DNA of 64,000 bases from Saccharina japonica (GCA_008828725.1 MEHQ01003632.1:365054-429053); one strand, 5' to 3'. Shown: positions 34,241 to 47,431, numbered from the stretch's first letter. Made by a program: numbers and translations. The notes: generated from the sequence alone by a model not told the origin.

Positions 34241-34412
34241 AATAACTTAGTACCCACGCTTGAACTCAGTCGATTCATATTAAAACACCAAAATCAAGTA
34301 TCGTTTTGCTAGAACAAAAATCTCGTGTTTTTCTACCCAGAAACCACGTAAACCTAGGACAGTTTCGAAGCCCACATTAAAAACAGGCAGACTGCGATAC
34401 CTACAGTGAGCT

Positions 34413-34596
34413 CAAGTCAATTTACACCCCCTCACAGAAGACGTTATTCGCGGCACAAACACACAAACCGCCCCTCACACAAGAATGGAGTATATTGCGA
34501 CCATTTACACAGATATGTAGTCAATTTTTGTTCACACAATAAACCAAAGGCGTTTCGCCCCTGTACAAAAACCATGTTCGTTTCGACCCCCCCTAG
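34413..34596 (+). repeat. direct repeat of about 183 bp, copy 1
   Basis: Matches 35121-35302 in the same orientation. Shared words include 'ttattcgcggcacaaa', 'acacaataaaccaaaggcg' and 'tttcgcccctgtacaaaaac'. It ends in a C run. Confidence 0.9.
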
Positions 34597-35120
34597 TCCC
34601 CCCTCGTCATATAAATATATGATATATTTATAGGTTGGGTTGGCGTCGGTTGGCAACGACGCTGTAAAACACGCCACTCGCTGCGTGAGCTAGACAACCA
34701 GGGTGCCGTTTTTTTTTGTTATTTTTTTTTGGCGGTCACCAAAGCTGGCGGTCGAGTAGATCATTTGTGCGGGGTGGAGAACCTTTGTTCCGCACAAGGG
34801 GAATGGTCGTATCACGTAGTGTTAATATGGTAAGGCGTCCGTGAGGCAGTTACATAGTAAAACCCATTGCTGTCTCCGGAAGTGGCCACACCAGAAATTA
34901 AATTAACTCATTGAAGCTGTCGTCCATATGCAAGTCCGCCTCAGAGGCGGTTCTTAGCAGGATGCAGCTCACCCTCCATGCGACTCGCCCAATACCTCAC
35001 GCCGTTTCGCGCTTGGTGCAAGCAATGTCTGCCTGGTTGGTGAAAACCCAACGCGCTCCGTCCCGGCATTGTAGGGATGCGAGGGTCTATGGTCATATGA
35101 CTACGGCCGTGCACGACATG

Positions 35121-35302
35121 AGTACACCCCTCACAGAAGAAGTTATTCGCGGCACAAATACACAAACCGCCCTTCACAAAATAATGAAGTATGTTGCGAC
35201 CATCTACACAGAATTGCAGTCAATTTTTGTTCACACAATAAACCAAAGGCGTTTCGCCCCTGTACAAAAACCAAGCTCGTTTCGACCCCCCCCCCCCCCC
35301 CT
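35121..35302 (+). repeat. direct repeat of about 182 bp, copy 2
   Basis: Partner of 34413-34596. Its terminal C run is expanded to 16 bases (35286-35301). The two copies are about 525 bp apart, with unrecognised sequence between. Confidence 0.9.
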
Positions 35303-37247
35303 AGTTCAACCAAGTCAGTTTTCACCCATAAAACAAAAACGCAGATATTTCACAATGTCGTACTATGATACATGAATCATATGAAATCATATCATGTGCT
35401 GTATGTTTCTAAATCGTTTTTGCGCAACCCCCTTGAGCACGTCAAGTAGGGAAATTTGTATTGCTGATCACTGCCGTGTACGTAATACCCTATCTGTACC
35501 CACAACTACGGTGCGCTTCGACGGTGCAGGCAGCACTCCAGACATAAGCTGGTGTAGGCAGCAGCATCGAGTTGGTGAGTTGTGGGGACGGGGGAGAGTC
35601 TATACTGTGGTTGAGAAGATACTCGCGGCCATGTTAGCTCAGTTTGTACAATAACTTAATTCATTTTGCCTTCTTTGTCTCGTGTGCTTTACGTGGGCAA
35701 ACGTCATGCTTTCCGGCCGAATAAGGTTTCGTATAGATTTTCGGGTCATCGTAGGGCTCCAGCACATTCGGGTTAGGTTAGGGTTAGGTGCAAAAGGAAG
35801 GACGAGGCCATTGAGTTTTGGATAGAAAAGTTGAGTAACTTTGCCCGCAATGTCTCAAAGTCGGGATAGCGGCGTCAGACAGTGAAATCTATAAACCGTT
35901 AAACAACTTGAAATTAGAGAAGGAAATTATCCGCATAATATGCATCAAGAATTGACAGAGCAACAAGAAAATCGCTACGTACATGAATTCGAGGATGGAG
36001 AAATTATTTAAATACGACTGAACAATACGATTGCCTCGCTCGCGTGTTCGACATGTGTCTCAGCCTAGAGGACGTAAAAGCACAGAACAACAGTAGCACA
36101 ACAAGCCTTGTCCTCGAGCCGCCGACAGATTGTAGTCGACGCTCGTAAAATAATAGTGGGAGATATGGGGATATGGTGCACGGTACATAGCTCGGGCGTT
36201 GTGTGCTATTGACAGAGGTAACCCTGTTGTCCTGCAAATATTTTCAGGCTAGGCTGCAGGCTGAACAAGAGAACACTCCCGCCATGATCGTGTTAGCCGA
36301 AGTGCAGCGTGCACCGAGCTCGAAGCCATCGTGTGAGGGCTTGCCTCCCGCCAGTCGAAGTTTAGTTGGTGTGGGCGTTGGTACCACGGTCTGTGCGCCG
36401 GGCCGTGCGGTGTTTAATGATATATTTGTTGCTGTGTGCTGCATCTGCGTTCTTGATACAATCCGGATAATGTGGAGGTCGATCATTCGTTTCCTGGTCC
36501 AAGCGTGTGATATACACGTGTGGATTGAGTCAATGCGGGATACCCCTCACAGCCGCCGATATTGCTGTTGTTGCAAGGTGACGGCTGCAAGTTCATGCTG
36601 CACCACCAATTTTGTTGGGCTTGTGTTGGGGGCTAAGATTGTATGGCGGGGCTGTGCGTTGCTATCGCAGAGCTTGCGCTGTTCGATGTGCAATCTCCCG
36701 CACTCTCACGGTCACACTGTCAGGATTTGCAGATAAACGGCCCAGAAGATTACTACCAACTAATGTATTATGTACATTGTCAGAAAAGTGACCGAGTGCA
36801 CCATTTGATAATAATCATACCTCACGCTGGTCGTTCTGCGTAGAATAAGCACATAATGTGCCATCGTATAAAGCTCAGATGGCGCGTTTTTCGTTCAAAT
36901 CCATAGAAAGGCCCCCAATTCGGTGTCTCATATGTGTTAATAAACAATACGGACAACAACGACACTATGTCTGTTTTATACCCGTACAACATTTGACGTT
37001 TGACGACTTGAGCGGAGCGATCGGCGACTACGCACATGCCGACAGCCCACGAAATACCATGTATGTTGCGAACAGTGACCATCCACAATGTCCATTGCCT
37101 GGCACCCCATAGCGCGGCAATATGAGCCCTCAGACGACCCCGATGTAGGGAAACTCTCTACCCTATTGGTACAACAGCAGCTGGGGTGGAGACGTGCGAG
37201 ATACTGTAGACTACTGCACTGTATCTCCTATTTATAGGTATACTCCT
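35303..37247. other. no firm gene; short TTAGGG-like tract
   Basis: A 19-base telomere-like tract (gggttaggttagggttagg) lies at 35770-35788. The best frame is 36284-36736, listed separately. The remainder holds short unrecognised frames. Confidence 0.5.
36284..36736 (+). CDS. hypothetical Cys-rich ORF, possible exon
   Basis: ATG at 36284 and stop at 36736 (150 aa), in a frame open further upstream to 36203. A good acceptor-like sequence (aatattttcag) ends near 36247, so the coding part could be an exon beginning there. The product has two Cys-rich clusters ('VCCICVLD', 'RYCCCCK') and a stretch 'SLVGVGVGTTVCAPG'. I recognise no domain. It could equally be a chance open frame. Confidence 0.2.
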   Translation: MIVLAEVQRAPSSKPSCEGLPPASRSLVGVGVGTTVCAPGRAVFNDIFVAVCCICVLDTIRIMWRSIIRFLVQACDIHVWIESMRDTPHSRRYCCCCKVTAASSCCTTNFVGLVLGAKIVWRGCALLSQSLRCSMCNLPHSHGHTVRICR

Positions 37248-39091
37248 TAGCGTATTATGGGAGACCCTCCTAAAATTGGAGACCCTCCCCAATAGGAGAC
37301 CCCCCTAATCAGAACCTCCCCCTCCCCTAAAAGGACAAGCCGCACCCCCCATATCGATCGGTACACATGCCTGCGCTTCAGCCTTGAAAGCGATACTCTG
37401 TATCGCTTGTTCGATACTACCGACGGAATAACGATACATATTATCGAAATAGGGGGGGGTCTCCCATCTAAACATACTTGTACCGGTGTTTGTAGTGCCT
37501 AGAAGTGTATTTATTTGGCGATACTCTGTATCTCTTGTGCTATACTACCGATGCAACCACGATACACTGTATCGAAAAAGGGGGGTCTCCCATCCAAATT
37601 CACATGTATTAGGCTGTTTTGCTCCTACTAAAAAGCTATATATTTGATGAAACATGTGATACTTTATATGTCTCACGATACTCTGTATCGCTCGATCGAT
37701 ACTACCGACAGAATAATGATACACTGTATTGAAATGGGGGTGTTTTCCATCTGAAGATACTTGTACCGGTATTTTTAGTGCCTAGAAGTGTATTATTTGA
37801 CAACACTCTGTATCTCTTGTGCTATACTACCGACGAAAAAGCGATACACTGGATCGAAATAGGGGGGTCTCCCATCCAAATTCACGTGTAGTAGGCTGTT
37901 TGCTCGTACTAAAAAGTAATACATTTGATTAAACATGTGGAATTTTATATGTCTCACGATACTCTGTATCGCTCCATCGATACAACCGACGGTAAAACGA
38001 TGCACTGTATCGAAATAAGGGGGTCTCCCATCCAAATTCACGTGTTTTAGGCTGTTTTGCCCCTACTAAAAAGTTATAAATATTACGAAACATGTGGAAT
38101 TAGATATGTCTCACGATACTCTGTATCGCTCGATCGATACTACCGACGGAAATACGATACACTGTATTGAAATAGGGGTGGATCTCCCATCTAAACATAC
38201 TTGTACCGTTGTTTGTAGCGCCCAGAAATGATTTTATTTGGCGATGCTCTGTATCTCTTGTGCTATACTACCGACGGAATAACGATACACTGAATCGAAA
38301 TAGGGGGGTCTCCCATCCATATTCACGTGTAATAGGCGGTTTTGCTCCTACTAAAAAGTTATAAATTTGATGAAACATGTGGAATTTGATATGTCTCACG
38401 ATACTCCGTATCTCTTGTGCGATACTACTGACGGAATAACGATACACTGTATCGAAATAGGGGGGTCTCTCATCCAAATTCACGTGTATCAGGCTGTTTT
38501 GCTCCTACTAAAAACTTATAAATTTGATGAAAGATGTGGAATTTGATATGTCTCACGATACTCTGTATCGCTCGATCGATACTACCGACGGAAACTCGAT
38601 ACGCCGTATCGAAATAGGGGTGTTTCCCATCAAAGTCACGTGTCTTGGGCGGTTTTTCTCTGACTCATAAGTTTTAAATATGATGAAACATGTGGAATTT
38701 GATATGTATCACGATACTCCGTATCTCTTGTGCGATACTACCGACGGATTCTCCCCCTATTTCGATTCAGTGTATCGTTATTCCGTCCGTAGTATAGAAC
38801 AAGAGATAGCGAGTATCGACAAATAGACACACTTCTAGGCACTACAATCACCGGTACAAGTAAGTTTAGATAGAAGACCCCCCCCTATTTCCATACAGTG
38901 TATCGTTAATCCGTCTGTAGTATCGAACAAGCGATACAGAGTATCGCTTTCAAGGCTGAAGCGCAGGCATGTGTACCGATCGATATGGGGGGTGTGGCTT
39001 GTCCTTTTAGAGGAGGGGGAGGTTCTGATTAGGGGGCTCTCTCATTGGGGGGGGGGTCTCCTATTTTAGGGGGGTCTCCCATAATACGCTA
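37248..39091. mobile_element. TIR element whose body is a satellite-like array
   Basis: The ends are tagcgtattatgggagaccc at 37248 and the reverse complement ending ataatacgcta at 39091, both flanked by or containing TA (a possible TA target duplication). TIRs extend about 335 bp each (to about 37580; from about 38753). Between them the near-palindromes gatactctgtatc and gatacactgtatc recur, separated by two alternating spacers. One gives steps of about 156 bp (ctcacgata at 38109 then 38551 by 38394; 38551 then 38707). The other, with cttgtaccgg and gtgcctagaagtgt, adds about 126 bp and makes 281-285 bp composites. No transposase. Minus-strand frames inside (for example 37793-38041) merely repeat 'LDGRPPYFD' with the DNA period. 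Confidence 0.85.
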
Positions 39092-42000
39092 CATACCCAT
39101 GATAGTGGTGAAATTGATCCTACACTTTGTCTCATCTCCGGATCTCTCCCGCATGTAAAGGCCTCCTCAGACGTTGTTTTCGCCAGCGAGCGTGTCCGCC
39201 TCGACCTTAGCAGCCGGCGACGACGATACTCTCCCTCGGCGCCGCACGCGCTCGTGCGTGGGCTCGACATCGGAATATTTGGCGGATATCTCCGCCCTCT
39301 GCGAGCCCTGTCCGCCCCGTCAGCGTTTTGCCGCAACGCCTCGCCACAGGAATACTACATGATCGTGACTCCTTTTTGGGCGTGCTCTCCGGCCTTCGGT
39401 GCCTCGGGAGGATGGACTGCCCTGCCGGCGCCGCCGTAAGCGGGAAACTGTGAAGACGAACGCAAGGTTGAAATCTACGACATGGTTCGCACCGCTGGCA
39501 CATAACCGCTGTCCATGTCTCGTTTTGATTAGGTATATTACGTCAGAAAACGTCACTCTTTCGGTTTTCGGAAAGCACCACAGCTTGAGCAAATGCCTTG
39601 GGTTGTTATCGTGATCACAAGCGCGATCATGGCTGACGTGGGCGCTGGCGGGCGCAGGCGTGTACAGGGGATAGAATCAGGGCGCAGTGGCCGGTGTGGC
39701 ATCTTACCGTCGCCTCCTCGTGGAGGGGAGACGGTCGCACAAAGTCGACTAAAAAGGGGAAAACAGCACGAATGCGAACGACGTGGAGAGCCTCCTCTGC
39801 ACGAAACGTCAAGGTACATAATTATATTATAATACTAGAAAAACAGGGGAGGGGGGGGGGGGCTGTAGCCTTGGCTGGTTCCCAAGTTCAGTGTTCTATT
39901 TATCTAAGGACAGGAAGGCAGTGTCGTTTGCACTGCTGCATCCAGTATGCCTGTTCGTAGAGCCGTAGATTTATCCGCTGGTACCCTGCTGCACCAGCAC
40001 AGAGCGAAAGGCGCATCATATATACGCACATGCAGTGAATCAAGATGTGTATTTTTTTCACGCAGCCGGGTCCGCCGATGAAGCGAAAGGCGGGCCATAC
40101 ATATTTATTCCGCAGGTCAAATATGCATACTCGTGCAATCTGCATCGGTTACGAAAAGGACAAGCCAAAACGAAACCCACACTAGAATGGCGGTGTGTTG
40201 TCTTACGTACCTGTACCTGCACATGCCTGGCAGTATGAGTCCTGATATATAGTATCACTCGAAACTTGTATCGTGTGTAGGTAAACAACCTACTGTTTTG
40301 CGGAGTACTGTGTGGTGATTAATACCTGGTTCATATCGTGGGTGTTAATGGTACTCGTACCTACACACACCTGACAGTACGAGTCGCGGTACCTGGTATC
40401 TATCGTGGTTCCTATCGTGTGTGGGTGTGCGCCTTGTTGTTCGCCGGCATGGGGTCGTTGATAGATACCTGCTATCCCTCGTGGATGCTATGAAACTCAT
40501 ACGGACCGTGTCCACCATCCAGCGCCACAACCTGTACATCATCCGAACGTAACATGCTATCAATTGATCTTCGATTCGAAATTATTGTTCGCTGGTGTGT
40601 AGAAAAAAACGAAAACAAATCTCGATCCTTCGCCGATGGTAAGAATTGAATCACTGTTTAGGTTTGACATCGAACGACAGCGCAACGATTCCGTCATGAA
40701 CTCTGAATACGTCGCGCTGGTTAGGGGCTCCCACCCACCCTACTGTCACATTCATCACTACCCGGTCGATGATATGTGGGGGGCGCCGACTAAGCGTCTG
40801 ATAAAAACACATTTGGCAGCTGATGTGCTGAAAACAGACGACGAAGCTCTCGATCACTCTCGATGGAATAACAATATAACTATTTTTGGACTTGTTTGGA
40901 AGAAGACTGTATGGCGCCGTGAGCAACCGTTCACGCACTAGACTGCAGATCGAAAGGGTACCTTCGAGGATATTAGATATATGTGCTGGCCTTGCCGGGT
41001 ACCAAGTGGGATAGTCGTAGTGTATGTATTCAAAATATTGCACATATCGTTTTCGTATAGAGTACCCGGCGTACGCCATACGTACAAAATTTACGTAATA
41101 TTCACGTATTTAGTGCCAGGACATAAATAAATTACTATATTTGCGGAACAATAAAAACAGGCAATAATATGGTGGCGTGTTGTGCCTGCCACTATCTCAC
41201 AGGTCAGATAGTGGCGACACCCCCGTTTTGGTTGGATTTATTAAAAAAAATGGAACATAGTAGACCTACTTTGGTCAGCATACTAGGGATACGCGCATCA
41301 TCTTCGGAGATAATAATCTAGAAAAGGCGACGAGCGAGCCAAAACGTGGTGCCATAACGTTTGGTCTGAATCACGTAATATCAATTTTCATCAAATTCCT
41401 TGTTTACTTGAAAATAAAATAGCTTGATTTCAATTTTCATAAAATAATTTGATTAACATAAATAAAACTAAGCTTCGTATTAACTTGCACTTTTTGCTAC
41501 CGAAATTCTAATGCCGCATTCGATAACCAAAGGGCGGCACTCACGGGAAAACATCAGAGATCTCGGTGGTATTCATTTTTTAGGGCGATTGCAACCAACG
41601 TCAGATGAGGCCGGCGCTCGGAACCGAGACCAGTCCAGAAGTTGAAACCAAGAGGGTGTCGAGATAGGGCACGTCGACTTCAAGATCCTGCAGGGTAGCT
41701 GCATGAGCGTAAGTTGGACGTGCTTTTCGTAGTAAATATTCTGCCATCTCTTAACTGATCGTCCGAAAACCGAGGAAACCAAATATAACTGGGTTTCGAC
41801 GGAATATGTCTGCATGTCCAACGGGGAGATATTCCGTGTTTTCGTAATAGCATAGCATGCAGAGGGCTTGCCAGTGACACTTGTTCGAGTTTGGCTCACC
41901 CACTCTGCCGCTAGGCGATTCTATCTAAACAAAATACACGGAATAAGCCCATCCTTGGTTCACGCACGGGGTATGTCGGCTGGGCGGGTCCCCGCCGCCC

Positions 42001-43152
42001 CACCTGTCTGTGAAGTTTGGTGATAGTAGCACTCATTCAATCCGCAATCAATCGTACAATGATGGACTGTATATAATGCTGCTACTACGTCTGCTGTGTG
42101 TGTCATCTGTGTGTCAAATAAGTCTGCCCCCTTCATCCAGCTGCAATGATTTGTACTTGCAGAACAAGAGCAATAAGAACTGCAGCTGTGTCTGTCTGTA
42201 TTGCTGATGCTGTAATAGAATACGCCTGACGCAATCCGCTACCTGGCGCTTTTTTCTAATGAACAATCCATAGAGCGAAAGGAAATCGTTGACACAGACG
42301 TGGGGTATTCTCGGCTGGGCAGAGAGCCTCCCGCCCCGACCCGCTTTCAGCCGCAAGGTAAATCGAAAACACTTTGGCGACAAGAAATATTTTTGCACTT
42401 GTACGACGTTTGTATACTATGTAGTGCATTCAATTCGCCATCAATGGTAACTATTCCGTGTGCGTGTACGAGTACATCAAGATGTCGAGCAGTATGATGT
42501 CGAGCGGCGTAACTTGTTGTGAAGTTTTAGTTTGTGTTACACTTCGGGTGAACATCACGAAAACGATTCTAGACTCGAACTAGCCCATGACATGGGGCAT
42601 CGACCATGCACGTCGAGACAATAACGATAGCTTGTGCTTCGTATCACACACACGAACGACCGTCTGGACCACTCCGCTTCCTAGAGAGTCCATTCAAATA
42701 ATACACCACCGACAAGCGTACACGGGGTTGCCAGGTGGGCGGGACAGGGGTCGGGGCTGCGCCCGGACCCGCTCCTCCCACCGCCTCGCCTGTGAAGTAT
42801 TATTGTTGCAGCTTGTAGCTATGCCTGGTATTCATTATGTACTGTTTTTTCGCACATACGTGGTTCATACGTACCGGTACCGGAGCTAAGGTTAATAGCA
42901 TGGTACTGCTGTAGGCCCTACGCCCTGATCGCGCATGAAACAACTTTAAAATCGACGCGACCGAGAGCTGAGCGCAATAAAACAACTAACATAAAACATT
43001 GAATTCGTGCGTGATTTAGCGACAGGTTGTACGAGTGCCAGTGGAAACGTTGGAGCCAAGTATTACGTATCAGACCAACTACCAAAGTGATGGTTGACAG
43101 GCGACAGATCAATTTATTGGTTGAACCTGGACTAAGTAGCAAATTCTGGGGT
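39092..43152. other. no supported gene
   Basis: Short unrecognised frames. A 12-base G run lies at 39851-39862. Related direct repeats (gtacct.. cctg.cagta.gagtc) lie near 40206-40240 and 40350-40385. A small hairpin (tgccactatct / agatagtggc) lies near 41197-41226. Nothing identifies a gene. Confidence 0.5.
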
Positions 43153-43253
43153 GGGGAACGCAAATAATCGATATAATTAGACGTCAAAACACTGTTGAAA
43201 CCAGGGGAACGCAAATAATCGATATAAATAGACGTTAAAACACTGTTGAAACC
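43153..43253 (+). repeat. 51-bp tandem duplication
   Basis: Two units starting ggggaacgcaaataatcgat at 43153 and 43204, each ending ctgttgaaacca. Confidence 0.9.
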
Positions 43254-43309
43254 AGAGAATTTAGGGAGATAAATTATTTGATTGGGGATATAAATACTTT
43301 GACAGGTCA

Positions 43310-45720
43310 GTCTGCGTCAGTACAAAGGGAAAGTATTTTTAGCCAATATATTTGTCGCTGTTCGCTGTTGTTCGTGTTCGTGTGGAAGGCATCATCGCAC
43401 TTGCGATCGTACCTTTCTCCGGTTACAGAATAATTCCCTATCAATTTCAAGGTAAAATGTACACACCAATTTCGAGATAAATATCCCATACTAACTATAC
43501 TTCAAACATCCCGAAGAGAATGACCGAAAACAATGAAAAAATGATGATCTAAACTCGACTCATAAACGAAATTACTTCAAAACTGAGCGAGACGGCTGAT
43601 TCCATACTTGTTTAAATATGGTATAGGCTATCTCTTTTTTTACTACAGTCGAAAATAGTTGAAAGTATTTTCGAAACTCGACTCAGATTCCAAAAACAGT
43701 CTAACTTACTATAAGTTAAATAGGCGCCTCCATACAAATTACAATGTATTTAAAATTACGTACAGCAGCACGGGATCAGCAGCAGTACAGCAGTTGCGCA
43801 TAAACATGTACATGCATACCCAATACAAGGTTCCCCTCCGGGACGTGCCTAGGGGAGTGGCGCAAGGACAAATAGAAAATCTACTATTAATACAAAAACA
43901 TGCGATATTGTATCATACGCATAGTATCATATTGCATACTGGTAGTACATAAGTACGACGTTATGAAATATCTGCGTAGTACTATACATAAAATCAGACG
44001 TTTAAAAAACTGTAACTGCATTTTTGAGGATAAAACATACTCGGAAATATGATGGAACCATTAATATTGACTCGATCGACCGTTAGAGATGTGTTAAGGA
44101 TCCTGCCAAAATTTGTGTTATATTAAAATTTGTCAATATTTTATTGTTGTGGCGCTCAAGGTCAGGATACCGCACACGCACGCACGCGTGACATATGGGA
44201 CACAGCAGTTCTCGTACAACAGTAGTGGTGGGATAGTATTTGCAGAAGAAGTAGAAAAGGATGCACCGAAGAAGGGGCTGAAACTCTCGACCAAACCTCC
44301 CATACAAAAAAAAACAAAAGAAAAATGCATCGCTATGAGTATCGAACTCAAGCCTTCACATTCAAAATCGGACATGGTGACCATTTGACTATATGACCAA
44401 AAATGATTTGCCCAAATACCGGTACAGTATTATTTGTCGCGCCTCGCGCCAGACGCACGACACATACATCATGCAAGCACAAGCAGGCAGCAGACAGCAG
44501 CGCACAAGAGAGAGAGAGGTGTGGTGTGATTGCTGATGACGGATGTGCAAGCCCCCGATGAAGTAACCACTAACAGCTACAGCAGTACCCGGCGAACCTG
44601 CCACAGGAACGCCTGCTGCTGCTTGTGCTTCTAGGCGGGGCTGTGACCTCGTTTGTGTTCGTTGCGTGTTGTCTGATGTCTCGTAGATTTCTGGGGTGAG
44701 CTTCAGTATACTCCAAGATCTTACTTGTATGATATTGGATTAAAAAGGCCATTACATTTCCGGCTAGCGTGAGCGTGAGTCAGTCGCACACATCAGGACA
44801 ACTGAAAGAGGTAGATGGTGGATTACGGGGCAGGCTCCGATAGACACAGCTAAGCCACAGCAGAACAGCGCAGATGGGTGTGTCACCCACGCACGGTGTT
44901 ACCTGCTGGTGTTTATTAGGCAGAGTTGTAACGTTGTGCTCTCTGCACATGTTATGTTGCCTATCTGTGTCTGGGCTCTCCTGTGTGCTCATGATCAGCC
45001 CGTGAAAGCAGGGCAAACAACAGGACATTACGGTATTATTTACTGGCACGTACGTACGAAACACGGCCTCATGCAGAAAGCCCGGGAAATCGGCTTATCC
45101 ACTCCCGCGGGAAAAAAAACTTCGAGCGCCCGCCACGCGAGCCACAGAGCTCGGATCGAGCCCAAACCTCGACCAATGTGTCCGGGCGGGCTTGTTGTGT
45201 CGGAGCACTTAGCGTTTTGCCGAAAAGTGCCCGTACGAAGAGAAAAGTTGCGAAAAGTGCGAAAATTTCACAAACATAACTATACATATTTATATACATA
45301 CCAGTACGACAGGAGAGTGCGTTTGCGTACGTACAGCAGCTAGCTCCTGCTGCCAATTGTACGAAACCAGGTACAAATAGAGCAGGACAGAGGCTGTTAA
45401 AAGTAGTTGTGCAAGCAGTTATATTGTGCGTGTCGGATATTATTCACACATATGATATCAGATATCAGACTGTGTGTGACCGAAGATACGTACGAGTATC
45501 CCTCCTACTATTCAGCAGTGTCCTCGATAACTCCGTGGGAGCACTCTTAACTCTTGGCATAAAGTTCGACCTCGATATTTCACCACAACGCTGCTATTCT
45601 GCTCTTTCAAAAACGTGGGGGATCATGCGAGTCTGATACTGGCGGCCTTTTAGGCCGCCGGCGAAAGGTCAAATGCATTTTGTTGTACGTGCCAGGAATA
45701 CACNTCAGTACGCGTACGTC
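43310..45720 (+). repeat. local duplication, copy 1 (interrupted)
   Basis: 43310-43815 matches 46025-46510 (for example gaaggcatcatcgca.ttgcg) and 45290-45720 matches 46525-47050 (for example gtgtcctcg.taactccgtg, ctggcggc...ggccgccgg). In copy 2 these parts are contiguous, so copy 1 carries about 1.47 kb of extra sequence (43815-45290) or copy 2 lost it. The extra part has short frames only. The ambiguous base is at 45704. Confidence 0.8.
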
Positions 45721-46024
45721 CGACACAATCATCGACTCGACCCAGAGCTGATATTTCCTACTTGTAATCGGGTTAAGAGCCGAATTTGTATTTGTTTATT
45801 TTAGTCAAAGGCTACAGAGTCAAATTTTTATGCCAGGTGTAAAATGGAGTAGAGGGATTTATGGGCTACAGAGCAAACTCGTGTTTGGAGTTGAACTAAG
45901 TAGGGGAGGGGATTACTATAAAAAGTAGAATTAGGCCTTGAAACAGACTTGAAAAGAAGGGGATTTGAAATAAAAAATAATTTCCGCGACAGAGCCCAGT
46001 ACCTAAAGTCACGGGGAACGGCAA

Positions 46025-47050
46025 AAATGTTTTTGCAAGATTTTTGTCGCTGTTTGCTGTTGTTTGTGATCGTGCAGAAGGCATCATCGCAGTTGCGATC
46101 GTACCTCTCTCCAGTTACATAATAAATCCCTACGAGTTTCAAGGTCAAACATATTCCACAAATTTGAAGATAAATATCTCAACCTAACTATAACACAAAA
46201 ATCCCGAACAGCATGAGAGAAAACAATGAAAGGTGGATGGCCATAGCGCGACTCGTACACGAAATTCCTTCCAAGCTGAGCGTGACAGCTGATTCCATAC
46301 TTTTTTTAATATGACAAAGGTATCTGTATTTTAGTATAGTCGAAAAATAGTTGAAAAGGATTTTTCAAACTCGACTCACATTAATGAAACAGTCTAACTT
46401 CAGCTAGGTATCCGCTTCTACACAAATTACAATGTATTGTAAAGATCGTACAGCAGCACAGGATCAGCAGCAGTACAGCAGATGCGAATAAAGATGCAAG
46501 TGCATACGCAGTGATATTTCACAATACCAGGTACGACAGGTAGGTGGTGCATTTGCGTACGTACAGCAGCTTGCTCCTGCTATCAGTAGTACGCAACCAG
46601 GTACAAAAACAACAGAACAGTGGGTGTCAAAACCAGTTGTGCAAGCAGGTAAACTATGCGTGCGTGTGGTCGAAGATACGTACGAGTATCCCCGCTATTG
46701 CGCGGGACCATATGTAGTAAATACGAGTAAATAGGACCTACCGTACACACAAAAACCTACTGTATATATACCTATTTCTACTACTAATACCAATATTTGG
46801 TCCTATTACTATGGTCCCCCATAATACTACACAGCAGTGTCCTCGGTAACTCCGTGGGAGCACTCTGAACTCTTGCCATTAGCTCTGACCTCCATTTTTT
46901 ACCACAACGCTGCTATACTGCGGTTTATAGAAGATTGGGGATTACGCGAGTCAGCGACTGGCGGCTGTCCAGGCCGCCGGCGAAGCCCCCTCGTTTAGAC
47001 TTACCCACAGGCCCAAATACATTTTGTTGTACCAGGAATACACCAAGTAC
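46025..47050 (+). repeat. local duplication, copy 2
   Basis: Counterpart of 43310-45720 without the 1.47 kb middle. It has its own extra part of about 120 bp at about 46700-46825: a hairpin element with ends gggaccata and tatggtccc and inner taaataggacc / ggtcctatt, absent from copy 1. Divergence between the copies is substantial, so the duplication is older than the one at 1-12.5 kb. Confidence 0.8.
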
Positions 47051-47431
47051 GAGTACATATGGTGCCGTCATTGTCAGACAGGGTAGGCCGTGTGAACGGC
47101 TTTCTCGTAGACGATATACTAGCATGCAATATAAGAAAGGGCTAACGGCATGGCAGTCTTCACTGTACACATTGCTCCACAGCGTCTCCGACCCCCCAGA
47201 GCCACCTGCATTCACTTCTACAGGCATGCATACCAGGTCCATTCCAGCCTGCTCAATGGCAATACAGATGTTTGAATAAGTCACACCCAAACTCGCACCT
47301 GGAGAGATTACGACACCCCGCGTCAGAAGAATGGACGCCGCTGGTGGGAATAAGAGGTAGTCGCGACGTCGATCGTCCGAGAGCTGTAGGTGCAGACTGT
47401 ACTGCCTGTCGCGGTCAACTGACGTAAACAT
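46925..47431 (-). CDS. hypothetical 168-aa ORF
   Basis: ATG at 47431 and stop at 46925. The frame contains 'FPPAASILLTRGVVISPGAS', 'VCMPVEVNAGGSGGSE' and a C-terminal hydrophobic stretch near 'YVLVLGVFLVQQN'. The composition looks protein-like, but I recognise no family. The last third lies in the duplicated segment whose other copy (45640-45720) does not keep a long frame. It may be a partial gene or chance. Confidence 0.25.
   Translation of the reverse strand: MFTSVDRDRQYSLHLQLSDDRRRDYLLFPPAASILLTRGVVISPGASLGVTYSNICIAIEQAGMDLVCMPVEVNAGGSGGSETLWSNVYSEDCHAVSPFLYCMLVYRLRESRSHGLPCLTMTAPYVLVLGVFLVQQNVFGPVGKSKRGGFAGGLDSRQSLTRVIPNLL

Noticed and set aside
38268..38483. Repeated minus-strand peptides with 'RPPYFD' inside the 37-39 kb element
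   Set aside because: Follow the DNA period of the satellite array and contain frequent stops; not a protein repeat family.
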